Assembly (NCBI GenBank): GCA_036936605.1
Contig: JAUPFV010000005.1
Span: forward strand, 50,550,742-50,614,741
Direction: 5' to 3'
Origin: Limnanthes douglasii subsp. nivea
Taxonomy: Eukaryota; Streptophyta; Magnoliopsida; Brassicales; Limnanthaceae
DNA length: 64,000 nt
Both the position numbers and the translations under genes were made by a program. The first letter of the stretch is position 1, and every line of letters begins with the position of its first letter. Positions 11,691 through 23,539 of the stretch are shown piece after piece. Below the pieces are notes generated by a model. The model saw only the letters and a program-made list of their open reading frames with translations. It ran no database searches and had not been told where the DNA came from.

Positions 11691-14600
11691 AATGGTTAAT
11701 ATCACATGAGTTCTTTGGAGTTTGTTCCTCATAGTCGTCAAACCGATATGCTTATTGATTTCTTTTGGAGATGATTGTGCAAGAGTCATCTCAAGTGGGG
11801 CTTAGCTTGCCAGCCTGCTTATCTTTGCTCCGTGAAATATATTTTTTATGACTAGGTTACCTACCTAAAGTGTCCTTGGTTTAGACTCTGAACCGAATTG
11901 GCTTTGCATACGGGTTTTGTAATGCTCGGACTGTACCCAAGCATGGTAACATCGCTCCTCTATTAAATCGATGTTGACCTAGCGTTCCTTTATGTTCGAG
12001 GCGTCTCGGTAATGAGAAATTCGAAGGCTAGGGATGATAATCTCAGTGGGTACCACCACTTCCATACCGTACACACAAAAAAGATGGAATATTTCCGGTT
12101 GTCGAGCGTCTGGTCGTCCGGCATGCCCAAAGTACCTCGGTTAACTTGTCTTGCTATTTTTTTACCCTCTTCAAGTTTCTTTTTGATCTCGTCTAGGATG
12201 ATTCAGTTAGTGACCCCGACTTGACTGTTTTCTTATGGATGATAAGACATTGAGAACTGTTACTCAATTCCATAACACTAACATAATGTAATAACTATGA
12301 TATTTTGGAATTGGGGACCGTTGTCTGTCATTACGATATGTGAGATTCATAAACGGGATAAGATCTAGTGGTGTATGAAATCGCAAACCTTATGGGGGCA
12401 TGTTTGGTAAAGTGTATTAGCTTCTACCCGCCTGGTAAAATAATCCACTGCAACGATAAAAAACTATCGCTTACTAGTGGTCATGAGAAGTGGTCTCACT
12501 AAGTCGACACCCCATTTGTCGAATGGGCAGGGGGTTGGGGTGATGCTCATTGGCTCGCTTGGTAGATGGCGAGTGTTGGTAAATTCTTGGAAATGATGGC
12601 ATTCATGCACCATCCCCTTGGTATTAATCTGCAAATCTTGGGCTAGTAGAAGCCTCCGAGTAAGAAATGTAGTATCAATGTGTGCTGCCCGTTTGCGCCT
12701 CACCTTGATTAAGGTACTGAAATGATATGCACTTAGAATTCTCCTGATAGAGGAATTCGTCAAGAAGGATGTAATTTTCCGCTCAGAGCTACAGGATACG
12801 GGCCTCCATTTGTTTTCAGGGAGCATGCAATCTCCCAAATAGGTCAAGTGAGCTAGTCTCCAGTTATCTCGTGCGGTAATTTGACCATATTGGGATGTCA
12901 GGCGAGCATGTGAACACCAATGGATAATATTAAATGATGATGAGGGGACTATTACTGGATTCGGTCTCCTTCACTAGTGAATCAGGTGTTGATTAATAAA
13001 TTTGCGGGATTTAGTTATAGTTAACACATTCAAACTTAGTCTCCCACTCCCGAAGTGTGATTAGCTACCCCCGCATAGTCTTCTATTTGGCGTCATAGAG
13101 GCTCTTAGCTTGATTTATGAACAACTGGGACTCTGAGTAGACACATATGACCCTCACCCCGCAGATATGAGATAACTTAATGACTCCCTGAACAATCTCA
13201 TACTGAGAAATATTGTTGGTTACCTCAAAACAAAAATTAATCGCCTCCTTGAACTCATCACGGCTTGGTTCCCACAACATGATACTGTGCCCTCCACTGT
13301 GTGAGCTTAAGGCCCCACCAATTTATATTACCCACTCTACAGAGGTGTCATCATCGGGTCAAATCGAATGTCACCCCTACTCGGCTGATCGTGAATTCGT
13401 TGATGAAGTCTGCCACGACTTGGCCCTTTATGACGGTACGGGGTTCGTAAGAAATGTCGTATTATCCTAACTTAATAGATCACCTGGTTAATAGACCAGA
13501 CATATCCGGCTTTTGAAGAACACGTTTAAAAGGGAAGGATGTTCATAGGACCGCTAAATACCTTTGAAATTAGGATCGCATATTTAATTCGGCCACCACT
13601 AAGTCGAGGGCAAGCTTCTTAAGATTGAAGTGCCTTGTCTCGGCATCTAAGAGGGTTTTGATGATGTAGTAGACCGGTTTCTTTAGCCCTTAAGGTTTTA
13701 TGAACAATACTCCACTAACAGCGTAATCTAAAATAGATGATAACGGTAAAGTGGCTCACTAGGCGTGGGGGCTGATAAAATTTCGGTTAAAGTCAGGTAA
13801 TCCTTAAGGGCTTAGAATGCAACGATGCAATCGTCACTCCAGTCAAACTTCTTGGCTCATTCAAGTAAGGTAAAGAACATGTGGTTTTTGTCTAAGGTTT
13901 GTGAGATAAATCAGTCGTTATATCCTTTTTACTGACGAAAAACCTCAGGAACTTGTCGTTATGGACACCAAATGTGCATTTGATGGGGTTCAGGTTAAGG
14001 TTGTACTCGTGCATGGTGATGAAGATTTTGATCACGACTTCAATATGACGCCTCTCAGTATCACTCTTAACGAGCATTTTGTCGATATATGCCTCCGTAT
14101 TTCTAAAAAATGAGTTACTTCTCAAAAATTTGGTTGACCGGCTGCTGGTACGTTGATCTCATGTTTTAAAGACCAAACAGTATGACCGTGTAGCAGTATA
14201 AACCTTTGTCATTGTGGAACTTAGTATGCTCATCAGCTTTGGAATGTATATAGATCTAGTTGTATCCCGAATAAGCGTTCATAAATGAAAAGAAGTCGTT
14301 ACTTGATGTTACGTCTACCACCTAATCAATGCAGACGGGAATGAAGACATCATTGGGGAAAACCTGGTTGAGGTCAGTGAAGTCGACGCATATACGCCAG
14401 TGCCCACCTTTCTTCTTAACAAGGACTGGGTTTGCCACCTATAGTGGATATTTTGCCCTGCGAATATGACCTAAACAAAATAACTTATCAACTTCATGAG
14501 AAATAGCCTCCGCTTTATCGGACAAAATATCCCATTACTCATGGCGGATCGACCTTGCCCACAGATCAATAGAGATTTCATGGAAGATGACTGATTGGCG

Positions 14601-14820
14601 GACCCTAATGACATCATTTGCGCTCCAAGCAAAAATATCGACATTTGACTGTAATAAGGTGAGTAAGTTTTATTTAAATGTAAGGTCTATCTTATTACCT
14701 ATTCGCACTATTCTGGCCTCAAGGAGATTTTTCTATACCACATCTTCATAAGGGCGCCTGAACGGTTGAAAATCATGGCTAGTCACCGGTGCTGCCACCT
14801 GTTGCAAAACTTCCATTTCT
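11691..14820 (-). pseudogene. Ty3/gypsy pol relic (D): RT-RNase H-integrase
   Basis: On the minus strand from 14820 down are an RT entry (IFAWSANDV), then NPVLVKKKGGHWRICVDFTD near 14430, FMNAYSGYN, KGLYCYTV, and EAYIDKMLVKS (YIDD changed to YIDK) near 14080. RNase H follows (TNNISQYE, VRVICVYSESQLFINQ) at 13230-13090. Integrase has a zinc-region end CHHFQEF, FDKWGVDLVRPL near 12500, VVAVDYFTRRVEA, MTDNGPQF near 12320, then a C-terminal WACRTT and VYGMEVVVPTE block near 12100-12050. It ends near 11690. Stops and shifts are frequent. Gag and protease are not visible beyond 14820. Confidence 0.78.
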
Positions 14821-16329
14821 TCCGTGCCCAAATTGGTCACCTATGTTTTAAAATGTTGGATATATGGTCATTTGCACGTTCTAATTAACCAGGTGGTGAC
14901 ATGTGACACCCAAAGATATAATTTTCAGTTGCAAATACGACCACTCAACAATTCACAGCCAAAATACTTTCGTTTTAATCATTTTTACCATTTTACCTTT
15001 ACTTTTAATCTTTTTACTATTTTACTACTTAACCATTTATTTTTACTAACTTACCATTTATTATTTACTTTTAATAATTTTATCATTTACTGTTTACTAA
15101 TTTATTATTTACTTAACATTTAATAAGAGGTCAGTTAGGTAAATCTATCGACTAAAACACAACATCGTCTCTCTCCCTCATTTCTCATAAAAAAGAACCG
15201 ATATCTCATAGTTTGTTCTTCTCTTAAATCTTTAATGGACACCCATTAAAAAAATCAAGACGACAAAGAAACTAAAACCCCCTATCGAGCTCATTGATCC
15301 ATCCTCAAACACCCTCAATTCCATGACATAATCAAGCATATCTGCGAGTAGAGATAAATGAGAGCCGAGCTGCATAAACTACAACAAAAAAAAGTAAAAT
15401 TCTTATAACTAATTTAAACTTGATGAATCATCCATCCATAAACAAAAGTATAAGACTCTAAACTCTCAAATTGCTCAACAACAAAACCCCATTTTAAAAT
15501 ATCATGGAAACAAAACTGAACAAATAAAAAAATTAAATTACAAAACCTAATTTAAAAAAGTTAAAAGAAATCATTCATAAGTTTATGTAATTTCATATAA
15601 ATGTCTCGATTTTCCTCTTCGTCTCTAACACACACAAAAACCAGTTAGATCGATGAAGAAACCTAAATTACACCGGAAAAAGTTGATTGAAAGCTCAAAT
15701 TCCAGAAAAAATATACAGTATTAACAAAGCAAAAGGAAAGAAGAGAGTATTAGAGGAAACAACCCTAAAAGGGATAAGAAAACAGACAAAACTAACATGT
15801 GTCTCTCTGTTATGTATAGCTGCAGCGAAACAATAAACCAAATGTCCGGTTCCAATACGAATCACAACCAAAGCACAATAAAAGGGGTGGATCTCAATAA
15901 ACCTACCGGTGAGCGGGACTCAATAAACCAGAAAACTTTAGACGATATCATGCTTCCACAAGGGGCGGATCTCAATCGACAATAATATCAACAAATACCT
16001 CATGTTCATTTCTTGATTCTTCTCGGCGTACCTGCGAGAGATATATATAACCATCAATCCTTCAAATCCCAAATAAGAGTCCACATTAGTAGTTACTACC
16101 ATCTACCCACCATTGTTCCACAAGCTTACCAAACTTATCATTTCGGTGTGACAATGGCTTACATTCAAATGTAGCACAACTATCTGCCTTAACTATAGCA
16201 AATATAAGGAGCGCCTCTAGGTCCCCCCACCAACTTAACACAGGTAGTTGCTCCAGTCGGGGTTTAACTAACACACATTGTCGCCGTCTTACCATTACCC
16301 TCACAAACTATATACGACTAATCAACACA
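14821..16329. other. Noncoding AT-rich stretch with a T-rich low-complexity block
   Basis: No gene is supported. The block at about 14955-15125 is a degenerate repeat of TTTTA, TTTACC and TTACTT words, probably a decayed microsatellite. The part at 15130-16080 includes a diverged repetition of GGCGGATCTCAAT / GGTGGATCTCAAT (about 15883 and 15963). It may include the untranslated start of element G. No LTR could be delimited. Confidence 0.35.
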
Positions 16330-17725
16330 TCGATCAGGTCTCAACAGATAATGAAGCATAAATAATTAGGTATCGCATAGATAAAAATAACATATTTTAT
16401 GATGCCTATGACGAATTTATGCTAGAAGACTCCTTATTTGCTTCCAAAATTAAAGACGTGATGTTACCCCTGCAATTCAACAAGTACAAAATCGATAAGT
16501 TCACCAAAAATAATAACCCGAACCACTACGTAGACAATTTTTAAAATAAGATATTGCGATACCCGAGAGCTAATAATGGATTCAAATGTAAATATTTCGT
16601 TCACTTTGAAAGTAACATCCCTTACTTGGTTTAATGACATGCCTACGAGCAGTATTAGAATCTTTAACCAAATCCCTATTACTTTTTGCAACCATTACAT
16701 TGGATTAGAGATCATTATGGGGGATTTAGATTTAATCATCCAGTAAAAGTTAAAATCCGACTAGACTTTACTGCAATACACGAAGCGGTTTGTGGACATA
16801 AGAGATTAGTTGTGAGACTATCCGAACAACCTAGTATGCCTAGCATACTAGAAAAAAATCCTACGAAGACCGCTATTCAAATCCATAATGATAAAAACAC
16901 CTATGTTTTTGGGGATCTGTTCGTGTGAGTGGAACATTACATAAAGTAACATGAGACGGATTGGCAATGATATCATTAAATCTAAGAACGGTGGTAGCTT
17001 ACGACCAAGGTGGCAAGCAGTTAACTGTGGCCCAAGTTAGTTTAAAGAACTAGCATGACTCCTAACAAAACAATGCCCTCGAGTATACCAGGCAATGGTA
17101 CCCCAATCAAGGAAAAGGTTAACAAGGTAGCAAACACAACACTTATTACAACGACCACGAAAATGGCAAACGCTCTGAACTTGTCTCCCCCCATAATCGA
17201 ACTTGGGGAAGAAATTAAAGAAGTACATATGAAAGATAACAAAAGCATAAATTTAGGCAAAAACATCTCATCCATCATTGGAAACAAACTTCTGGATCTT
17301 CTACAAAACACCGTAAATATGTAAGCTTGGAACACTAAAGATATAACAGGAGTCCTGATTAAAGTAATATGTCACAAGCCGTCATATAACCCCAACTTTC
17401 AACTGATCAAGCAAAAGAAAAGATCTTATTCATTAAAAAACTGAGGCAAAGGTGAAGGAAGTGGACAAACTATCGATTATCAGTCAGATTGGGGAAGCTC
17501 TTTATCCTCTATGGACGATTAGTCCAGTTCTTGTGAAACAAAAGAACGGAATTGACGGATGTACATTAAATTCGCCGATCTTAATAAAATGTCCTAAAAA
17601 TATATTTCCACCAACTAGTAGACGCAACATCTGACAACCGTATGTTATTCATTTTGGACGCTTATTCCGGATGCAACCAGATTCAAATGTACGCATACGG
17701 TCAAAAGCAGACAACGTTCATCGCC
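16330..17725 (+). pseudogene. Ty3/gypsy gag and RT relic (G)
   Basis: The plus strand encodes gag-like peptides: LEDSLFASKIKDVMLP and QFNKYKIDKF at 16420-16500, then a WFNDMP-type block near 16630. These resemble the retrotransposon gag domain (PF03732). Further on is an RT start: YPLWTISPVLVKQKNG at 17500-17560, and a decayed QLVDATSDNRML and LDAYSGCNQIQMYAYGQKQ at 17615-17715. The RT stops abruptly, so the YIDD region, RNase H and integrase are absent. The protease region between the blocks is not recognisable. Confidence 0.62.
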
Positions 17726-17867
17726 TAACAAGATAAAAGTTTTCGGAATATCATAATTTTTGAAAACATTGGTAACAGCCCATCGAATATTCTATCTTGA
17801 TTATATATATTATATATGGATAGAAAAAAATCACTGCGACACATTCCAATTATATTTAAAATATGCC

Positions 17868-18060
17868 TCCAAAAAAATAGTCGAGTGGGTTGAGTAAAAC
17901 ATGTTTGTGACCAAAGATCGTGAGTTCGAATCCTCTTTTCTCGGCTAAACCTGACACTTTGTGTGATTTACCTTCTGGCGTTGATTTATAGTTTACCCTG
18001 TATGATTTACCTTCTGGCGTTGACTTATAGTTTACCCTGTACGCACTCATTGCACTCTGA
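17868..18060 (+). repeat. SINE-like tRNA-derived element
   Basis: The sequence has good RNA polymerase III promoter boxes. Box A is TAGTCGAGTGGG (17878-17889) and box B is GAGTTCGAATCC (17922-17933), spaced as in tRNA-derived SINEs. No full tRNA cloverleaf can be drawn, which argues against a real tRNA gene. The body continues into two tandem 39-bp units. Neither end nor a target duplication could be fixed. Confidence 0.5.
17961..18038. repeat. 39-bp tandem repeat, two units
   Basis: Units 17961-17999 and 18000-18038 differ at only about two positions. Each contains GATTTACCTTCTGGCGTTGA and a TATAGTTTACCCT end. They form the body of the SINE-like element. Confidence 0.9.
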
Positions 18061-18113
18061 GTAGCAGCTGCGGGTTCTTTCGACCGATTAAATAACTATT
18101 AAATAACCGATTT

Positions 18114-18197
18114 ACAAATATACATGACGAAATGATCTCTAATTACCTATACGATACAAATATACATGACGAAATGATCTCTAATTACCTATACGAT
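18114..18197. repeat. 42-bp exact tandem repeat, two units
   Basis: Units 18114-18155 and 18156-18197 are identical as read. Each starts ACAAATATACATGACG and ends CCTATACGAT. Confidence 0.9.
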
Positions 18198-18430
18198 TTC
18201 AATCGGTACATACGCAACAGACCCTACTCCGGGATTAAAAAAAAAATTAGTGGCACCGAATATCAAAATGTGACGTATATGATCTACAAGTACATTTAAT
18301 GCTGATAATAAATAATCCACTTATTTCAGTCAAGCAATTAGTTGATTGTGTGCGGGACGTGTCCATCTCGTACGGTAGATGAATCTCAAGCGACAAAAAT
18401 ACAATATTATTATTATAGTTGGATAAAAAT

Positions 18431-18486
18431 GACACATTAAAAAGATAGTTAAATATATGACACATTAAAAAGATAATTAAATGAAT
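18431..18486. repeat. 28-bp tandem repeat, two units
   Basis: Units 18431-18458 and 18459-18486 both begin GACACATTAAAAAGATA and differ at a few positions near the end. Confidence 0.85.
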
Positions 18487-19123
18487 ATCATACTAAAAAT
18501 GATGATGGTGCGGTTTTCAAACAGGAATGACCGTAATGATCAAATGACATGACATTCTTTGTTGATTAAGATACGACCAACTTTGGAAGTGATAAGTTTA
18601 TCAGACTCTTCATTACACGATGATAGCACAGATTGATTTTTTGTAATTCAAAATTAAAAATTAGCGTGACGGATCAATCCACAGCCCAAACCCGTGTTTG
18701 AACATTTGAGTGGAAAAAGATAAACTAAATGAATTTGAAAAGAAATGGCGAAAGAGACGGTTAAGTTAAAGAGAGGAGAGATATAAACTGGACCAGAGTC
18801 TATGGTGGCTGCTTCAAGGGAATCACCGCAAAAAATAACTTATAGTATATGATTTCATGAAACAATCGTCCACAATTTTGGGATGCTTGGCATTGAAAGT
18901 TTAACATAGTAGATTTGAGGAAGAACCCGAACAGAGCTTTTAATCTGAGGGTTTGTATATTTTACAGAGCTTTTAAAATATACTATAAACAGCCATAATA
19001 ATAAACCAGATATTTTGGTAGTAATATAATTACATAACTTAAACTTGATCTTTAGCTTGTTCATCCCTAAACAACATCTCTATTTCTCTACTACTATACA
19101 ACAACCCCTTACATAAAGGTCTA
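18487..19123. other. Noncoding, includes 3' flank of P450 exon
   Basis: No gene is supported. The part next to 19123 is the downstream (3' UTR side) flank of the P450 last exon on the minus strand. No clear terminator was identified. Confidence 0.4.
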
Positions 19124-19549
19124 TCATACTTTCCTGACTGATATCAGGACACCATGTTCGGGTTCCACCAGCATTCTAAAAGCAGGAGAATGCCTATACA
19201 CATCCGACAAACAGAATTCAAACCTCGAGATGATCATCGATAGAATTATCTTCAACTCTACCGTAGCGAAGTTTCTGCCTAAGCACAATCGCGATCCCAG
19301 ACCAAAAGGTATATAGGTCTGTGGATGCTTACAAGCTTTAGACAAACCTTCCGCAAATCCTTCTGGCTTGAACTCGTTAGCATCGGCTCCCCAAATGTCA
19401 ACATCTCTATGGAGAGATGGAATCAGCGTCCATATACAGGTCTCTTTGGGGATCACTATATTTCCGATTTGTATATCCGCTAAGGCTGCCCTTGATACAA
19501 ATGGTGCTGGTGGGTGTAGCCTTAGGGTTTCCTCGATCACCATTGTCAC
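19124..19549 (-). pseudogene. Cytochrome P450 (CYP714-like), last exon
   Basis: The minus strand encodes the last 141 residues of a clan-72 cytochrome P450. It contains the K-helix ETLRLHPP with ExxR, the PERF-equivalent region (FKPEGF, where the Arg is lost as PEGF), and the haem-binding loop [14 protein letters not shown] with the Cys ligand. The end, [17 protein letters not shown], is characteristic of CYP714 proteins, some of which act on gibberellins. A splice acceptor GCATGCAG directly precedes GTGACAATGG, the usual start of the final CYP714 exon. This exon is open to its TGA at 19126-19124. No exon for the central part (C-helix to I-helix AGxxT) is seen upstream, and the only other piece is the first exon at 21824-21594. 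Loss of the PERF Arg and of the middle exons suggests a pseudogene. Confidence 0.8.
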
Positions 19550-21593
19550 CTGCATGCCAAGAAAAATAATATGTGTCAATGTATGGACTAGGGGTGGTCA
19601 TCCGACTTGATTACTTGAAAAAATTCGAAGAAGATAAGAAAAAAAAATATGGGTCAATCTTCTCAAGTGATCGAAATAAGGAAAGTAGAGTATTTTTATC
19701 TGTGTCAAAATACAAACCTGAAAGTTTTTGATTTATCAAAATGCTGATACACGCAAATCTCATATTCTTTGTCTGCCTGTCTGAGCTTTTGCAGATTTGT
19801 CTTACAAATCTGTGGTATAGTGATAGAAAAAATTTAAATAAAAAATAAAGCAATTACCAGATATAGAAAAAAACTTCAAAGCATTAGATAGGATAGTGAG
19901 AGAAAAAAAAATTGGGCAATGATCGCTTTGAAATCCTTTATAAGAGTTTGTAAATGAATAGCGTGTTACGTATAAAGTCACGTCACTTGGTCGGACTAAA
20001 ACACAGACTAAAACACATGTTATAGACCGTGCATGCAATGATGCAAGTCTATGATAGCCAAAACAAGTTGCGACCTGTTGTCAAGAAATGAGAATGTATG
20101 TTCTCCTAGGTAAGATTGAATTAATTGTACTTTAATTTAATAATATATATAATATGATGTATAATTAAATATATAGTTTTGTACCGGTTTTGCTATAGAA
20201 AATTGTTGGTTTTATTTGCGACATAAATCAAACATATATCTTCTGAATATAGAAGTTGAGTGTCTGATAATTCAATGATTTTCAACAAAATATGTTTGAA
20301 CAGAAATTCATAGTATAGTCTTATTGAAATGTCTACCTAAACAGATAAACTTGTATGGTAGCTTTATTAATTACTAAATACTCCTATATATGATAAACGA
20401 AATTGATAGGAGACAAATCCAACATGCTTTTTTAATTATTTTTTCTTTTATTTTTTCTAACAAGCACGCCTCATGTCGCGTGCAGTTCTCAAACTCGGAA
20501 GTCATATAAAAGTAACTATATATAGATATCGAATAAATGCTCATACCTGTAAATAGTATTTTTGTCCGCCATTGTTATGGGCCTATGAGCTTCCGTAGTT
20601 ACACATTTATTTTTTGTTTTTGTGTTGCAAACATTTTTACAATCTAGAACCCTTCATTATTTTGGACAGTGAGCTACAAAACCAAATAAAAAACTTAAAC
20701 AAACACAAAAAAAAAATGAAACATAAAATTATATAACTTCAAAATCTTAGATAAAAAAAAAGTGAAGAGAGAGCAATATTGGCTCCTACAATTCAATGAC
20801 CATAACAATAGGTTAAGAAAATAGTCTCAGACCCAAAGTTAGAAAACAAAACGCTAACAGATAAAATATAAAACTAAAATCTAAAATCGGATACTTGACA
20901 CAAAGAGAGAATGAAAAAGTTCGTTTTTGATATAATTGAAAACGATGATGCACTTATGTGTAAGCTTAATTTATAGGAACAACCAACCGAACCAAACAAA
21001 ATATATCAGACCCGTGACATGTCACACCAATTTTTTTTTAAAACGTGTCTGAGTCTGTGGCTAAGACATGTGAGGGCTATTAGACCCGTGACATACAGCA
21101 ACAAAATGAGTGTTTTCCAGTCCAAGACATGTGAGGGCTATTAGAACCCGTGACACAAGAAGCATGTGATCACCGTATACTAACTTTTATTTTAAAAATA
21201 TAAAGGCTTTTTTTTTATATTTTCTATATTAAATAATTTTATTTATAAATAATAATAATAATAATATTAAATTATATTAAATAACCTCGTCTAATGTTTA
21301 TATGAGTTATATTCTAGGTTCTGATGATTAATGTTAGGACTAATAAATTTGAAGGATTTTAGTTACCTTATGTTTTATATTTATGTCCATCTTAAAGCTG
21401 TCTCATAGTCATACCAGGTTGAATGAAGTTTTCATATTTAGTATCTGTTTTTTACCATTTATGGTCCGACCCGGTACAAACCGATCCGATCCGATCTGAT
21501 TTGGTCGGATTTTGTCCCATCCGAATATATAACTGTATGGATATAGATATACAAACTATGACTCGTAAGTGGGTTGGGTCGGGTATGAGTTCT
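19550..21593. other. P450 gap region: AT-rich, no middle exons found
   Basis: This 2 kb lies between the first and last P450 exons. All minus-strand frames read here lack C-helix, I-helix (AGHETT-type) or other P450 motifs. The stretch is AT-rich. It holds a duplicated block of about 31 bp, AAGACATGTGAGGGCTATTA plus (A)CCCGTGACA, at about 21063-21094 and 21124-21155, with another CCCGTGACAT at 21011. The block at 21478-21510 repeats GATCC/GATCT words. Confidence 0.55.
21063..21155. repeat. Direct repeat pair (about 31 bp)
   Basis: Copies at 21063-21094 and 21124-21155 share AAGACATGTGAGGGCTATTA and then (A)CCCGTGACA. Spacing is 61 bp. Confidence 0.8.
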
Positions 21594-21824
21594 TTATTCG
21601 TGTGTTTTCTCTTTTGCTGCTGCGCTCAATCGAACTGTTTTGGTGTGGGGAGAGTTACCGTAGAGAAAGGAAGGAAGCGGTCCATGGATACCTTGCCTGT
21701 TCAGCTTCTTTCCTATTTGTTGGGAGTTTCCTCTGGAGGTTTTGTATAGATGGATCGAGTATAAAAGGAAGCCTATCACTACTAAAGAACTCAAAAGTAG
21801 GTGAACTAAAGTTACAAACTCCAT
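21594..21824 (-). pseudogene. Cytochrome P450 (CYP714-like), first exon
   Basis: From the ATG at 21824 the minus strand encodes an N-terminal membrane anchor (TLVHLLLSSLVVIGFLLYSI), a basic linker (HLYKTSRGNSQQIGKKLNRQ) and then GIHGPLPSFLYGN. This matches the GI.GPPPSFLYGN signature of CYP714-type enzymes anchored in the ER membrane. The frame then runs KTVRLSAAAKEKTHE to a stop at 21594-21596, where the normal exon should continue or splice. Together with the last exon 2 kb downstream it represents the two ends of one gene whose centre has been lost. Upstream lies a TATA box. A separate truncated gene is possible but less likely. Confidence 0.72.
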
Positions 21825-22151
21825 TTTTAAAGTTTATACTGCTTTCTCTCTCTAGATTTCTTTACTAAGCTGATTGATTTGATATATCTTGGGTTTCTAC
21901 TTTATAGAGGAGAAAGAGAGAGAGACCCGACTTTAATTTTAGAATCGAAAGGCGTTTAGTTCACCTTTGGACAAATGCGGCGTCACCCTCACGGCCTCAC
22001 TCACCCTATCATTTTATTCGTATTTAAATCACTCGTTGATAAAAATAATGATAAATTTTACATAATTGCAACTGAAAACCTGAATTGTTATAACCTTTTC
22101 TTTTGCGTGTTTTTCTTTTTCTTCTGTACTTACATAATTTTGAAAGTATTG
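21825..22151. other. P450 5' flank and intergenic sequence
   Basis: It holds the P450 leader and TATA box (about 21825-21910). The rest is AT-rich with no gene seen. Confidence 0.4.
21900..21906 (-). promoter_or_regulatory. TATA box of the P450 first exon
   Basis: The minus strand reads TATAAAG about 77 nt upstream of the ATG at 21824, followed by a CT/GA-rich leader. Spacing fits a plant core promoter with a leader of about 45 nt (inference). Confidence 0.5.
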
Positions 22152-22975
22152 TTTTTTCTTTTTTTTTAAACCAGAAATGAATACAGAAACAGAGTTTGCA
22201 GCTGAAACAAATTCATGAATATTTTTGGATACTAATGAAGTAGAAAATATGTAATCAAGTAGCTACAATAAACATGAGGCATCCAAAAGATACAAGTAGC
22301 TGACCGACTCTTCAACTTCAAGACGGAGGAGGTTGTGGCATGTGCATGTCCTACATCGGTGGTCTTCCTCCCATCTGATACTGGGGTTGTGCCAACCAAC
22401 CGGGTGGTGGCCAACCCATTCCCATCTGTTGTGGTGGCATCCTTTGGAAAACAGGACCTTGGTTCTGTTGAGGAGGTGGAGGTGGCCTGAATTGCTGCAT
22501 AGGTGGTGGCCCTGGTTGACCGTGTTGCTGTGGCTGACCCTGCCATGGTGTTTGACCAGGTGATTAAGGCGGTGGTGGGAATGGGTTGCCTTGTGGAGGT
22601 AGCGGACGAAGCATTGGCATTGCCATTTGACCGGGAGGGGCACCTCTGTTTGGAAATGGCAGTGGTGCACCGGTAGCTGTGTTAGGGAGAGTTGGGGATC
22701 CATTTTGCAAACATAGTGTGGGCTCTGCTTTTTTGGGCATTCGGGTTGGTTGTAGCCAAAATTCTTTCAGCTGGGGTGCCATGTCGTTCTCCTTCTCGTG
22801 TCTTTCTTATATGTCGTACGAGACGGTTAGATACTGCCCACTCATATGCCTTTAAAGAATCATAGCTAATCGAACCAGAAACTCGGGAGTTTCCATTATT
22901 AGGATCTCTCATTATCTTAGGAGTAGAAACAGTGACCCCAAATGCACTAAACGTATCTCAACTAATGTCCAAGAC
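22152..22975 (-). pseudogene. SF3B4: SF3B4 (SAP49) 5'-truncated retrocopy
   Basis: On the minus strand are, in order, DTFSAFGV and STPKIMRDP (about 22960-22905), NGNSR...ISYDS from the second RRM, then GERHGTPAERILATTNPNAQKSR..HT.FA, GPPTLP-like residues, GAPPGQMAMPMLRPLPPQGN, and a Pro/Gln/Met-rich tail to a TGA at 22320-22318. This is the order of splicing factor 3B subunit 4, a U2 snRNP component. The N-terminal RRM is missing, frameshifts and stops interrupt it, and no intron is seen. About 150 nt after the stop is an A-rich tail on the same strand (22170-22152). Truncation, lack of introns and the tail indicate a processed pseudogene moved by LINE machinery. Confidence 0.78.
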
Positions 22976-23539
22976 AAGTAACGTTCAACTCTATAAAAGA
23001 ATTATAAAAAGAATAGCTTTCTGTTTAAAAATCTGTTACAGTCATAACTATTTATCAACATGTATTATTTTAATAATAAAAGAGTAAACTTGTGACTTTT
23101 ATTTTACTTTAGTTATTTTACCGTTTGCATGTCTTTATGTGCATGCGACAGATTACACGGATGATACACGTAGCAGTAAGGTTAAGTCTTGTCGGCCGAT
23201 ACATTGAAAATATAAAAATATGCATTAAAGAAAACAGACCTGCGTACTACACTTCCCCGCCACAACGCTCGTTTGGTGGGTAATTTTTCGTTTACTATAA
23301 TCGTTATTATGACTTATGTGATGATGTTGTAAATATGGTTGCTGACTATCTTTGATTTGTGGAATGCTGACATCGATAAAAAAGCTGAAATTATCAAAAC
23401 TGGAGAGTTATATGAGTAAGCCCGAAATTCGTACCGGTTAGATTTTCTAAACAAAATAATAACAAATTTCCGCATAAAAGGTTCGAAAGGGTAAGACGTG
23501 CTAACCCAATGTGAAGGGATTTGGAATCCAGAAGCAGCA
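22976..23539. repeat. Dispersed repeat copy left of the DRM fragment
   Basis: About 23150-23310 is a diverged direct copy of 24690-24830. Both share AAGGTT then a GTCG step, ATTGAAAA, CAGACCTGCG or CAGAGACCTGCG, ACACTT and CTCGTTTG. The part at 23355-23400 resembles 57560-57600. No gene is supported. Confidence 0.5.

Noticed and set aside
8020..17725. Endogenous pararetrovirus (caulimovirus) origin for the RT relics
   Set aside because: No movement protein or coat-type motif is seen, and integrase follows RNase H, which caulimoviruses lack; these are LTR retrotransposons.
17878..17940. A tRNA gene
   Set aside because: Box A and box B are good, but no acceptor stem, anticodon stem or CCA-side pairing can be formed; it fits a tRNA-derived SINE better.
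22333..22563. Trp/Leu-rich frame on the plus strand
   Set aside because: It is the reverse of the Pro/Gln-rich tail of the SF3B4 retrocopy.
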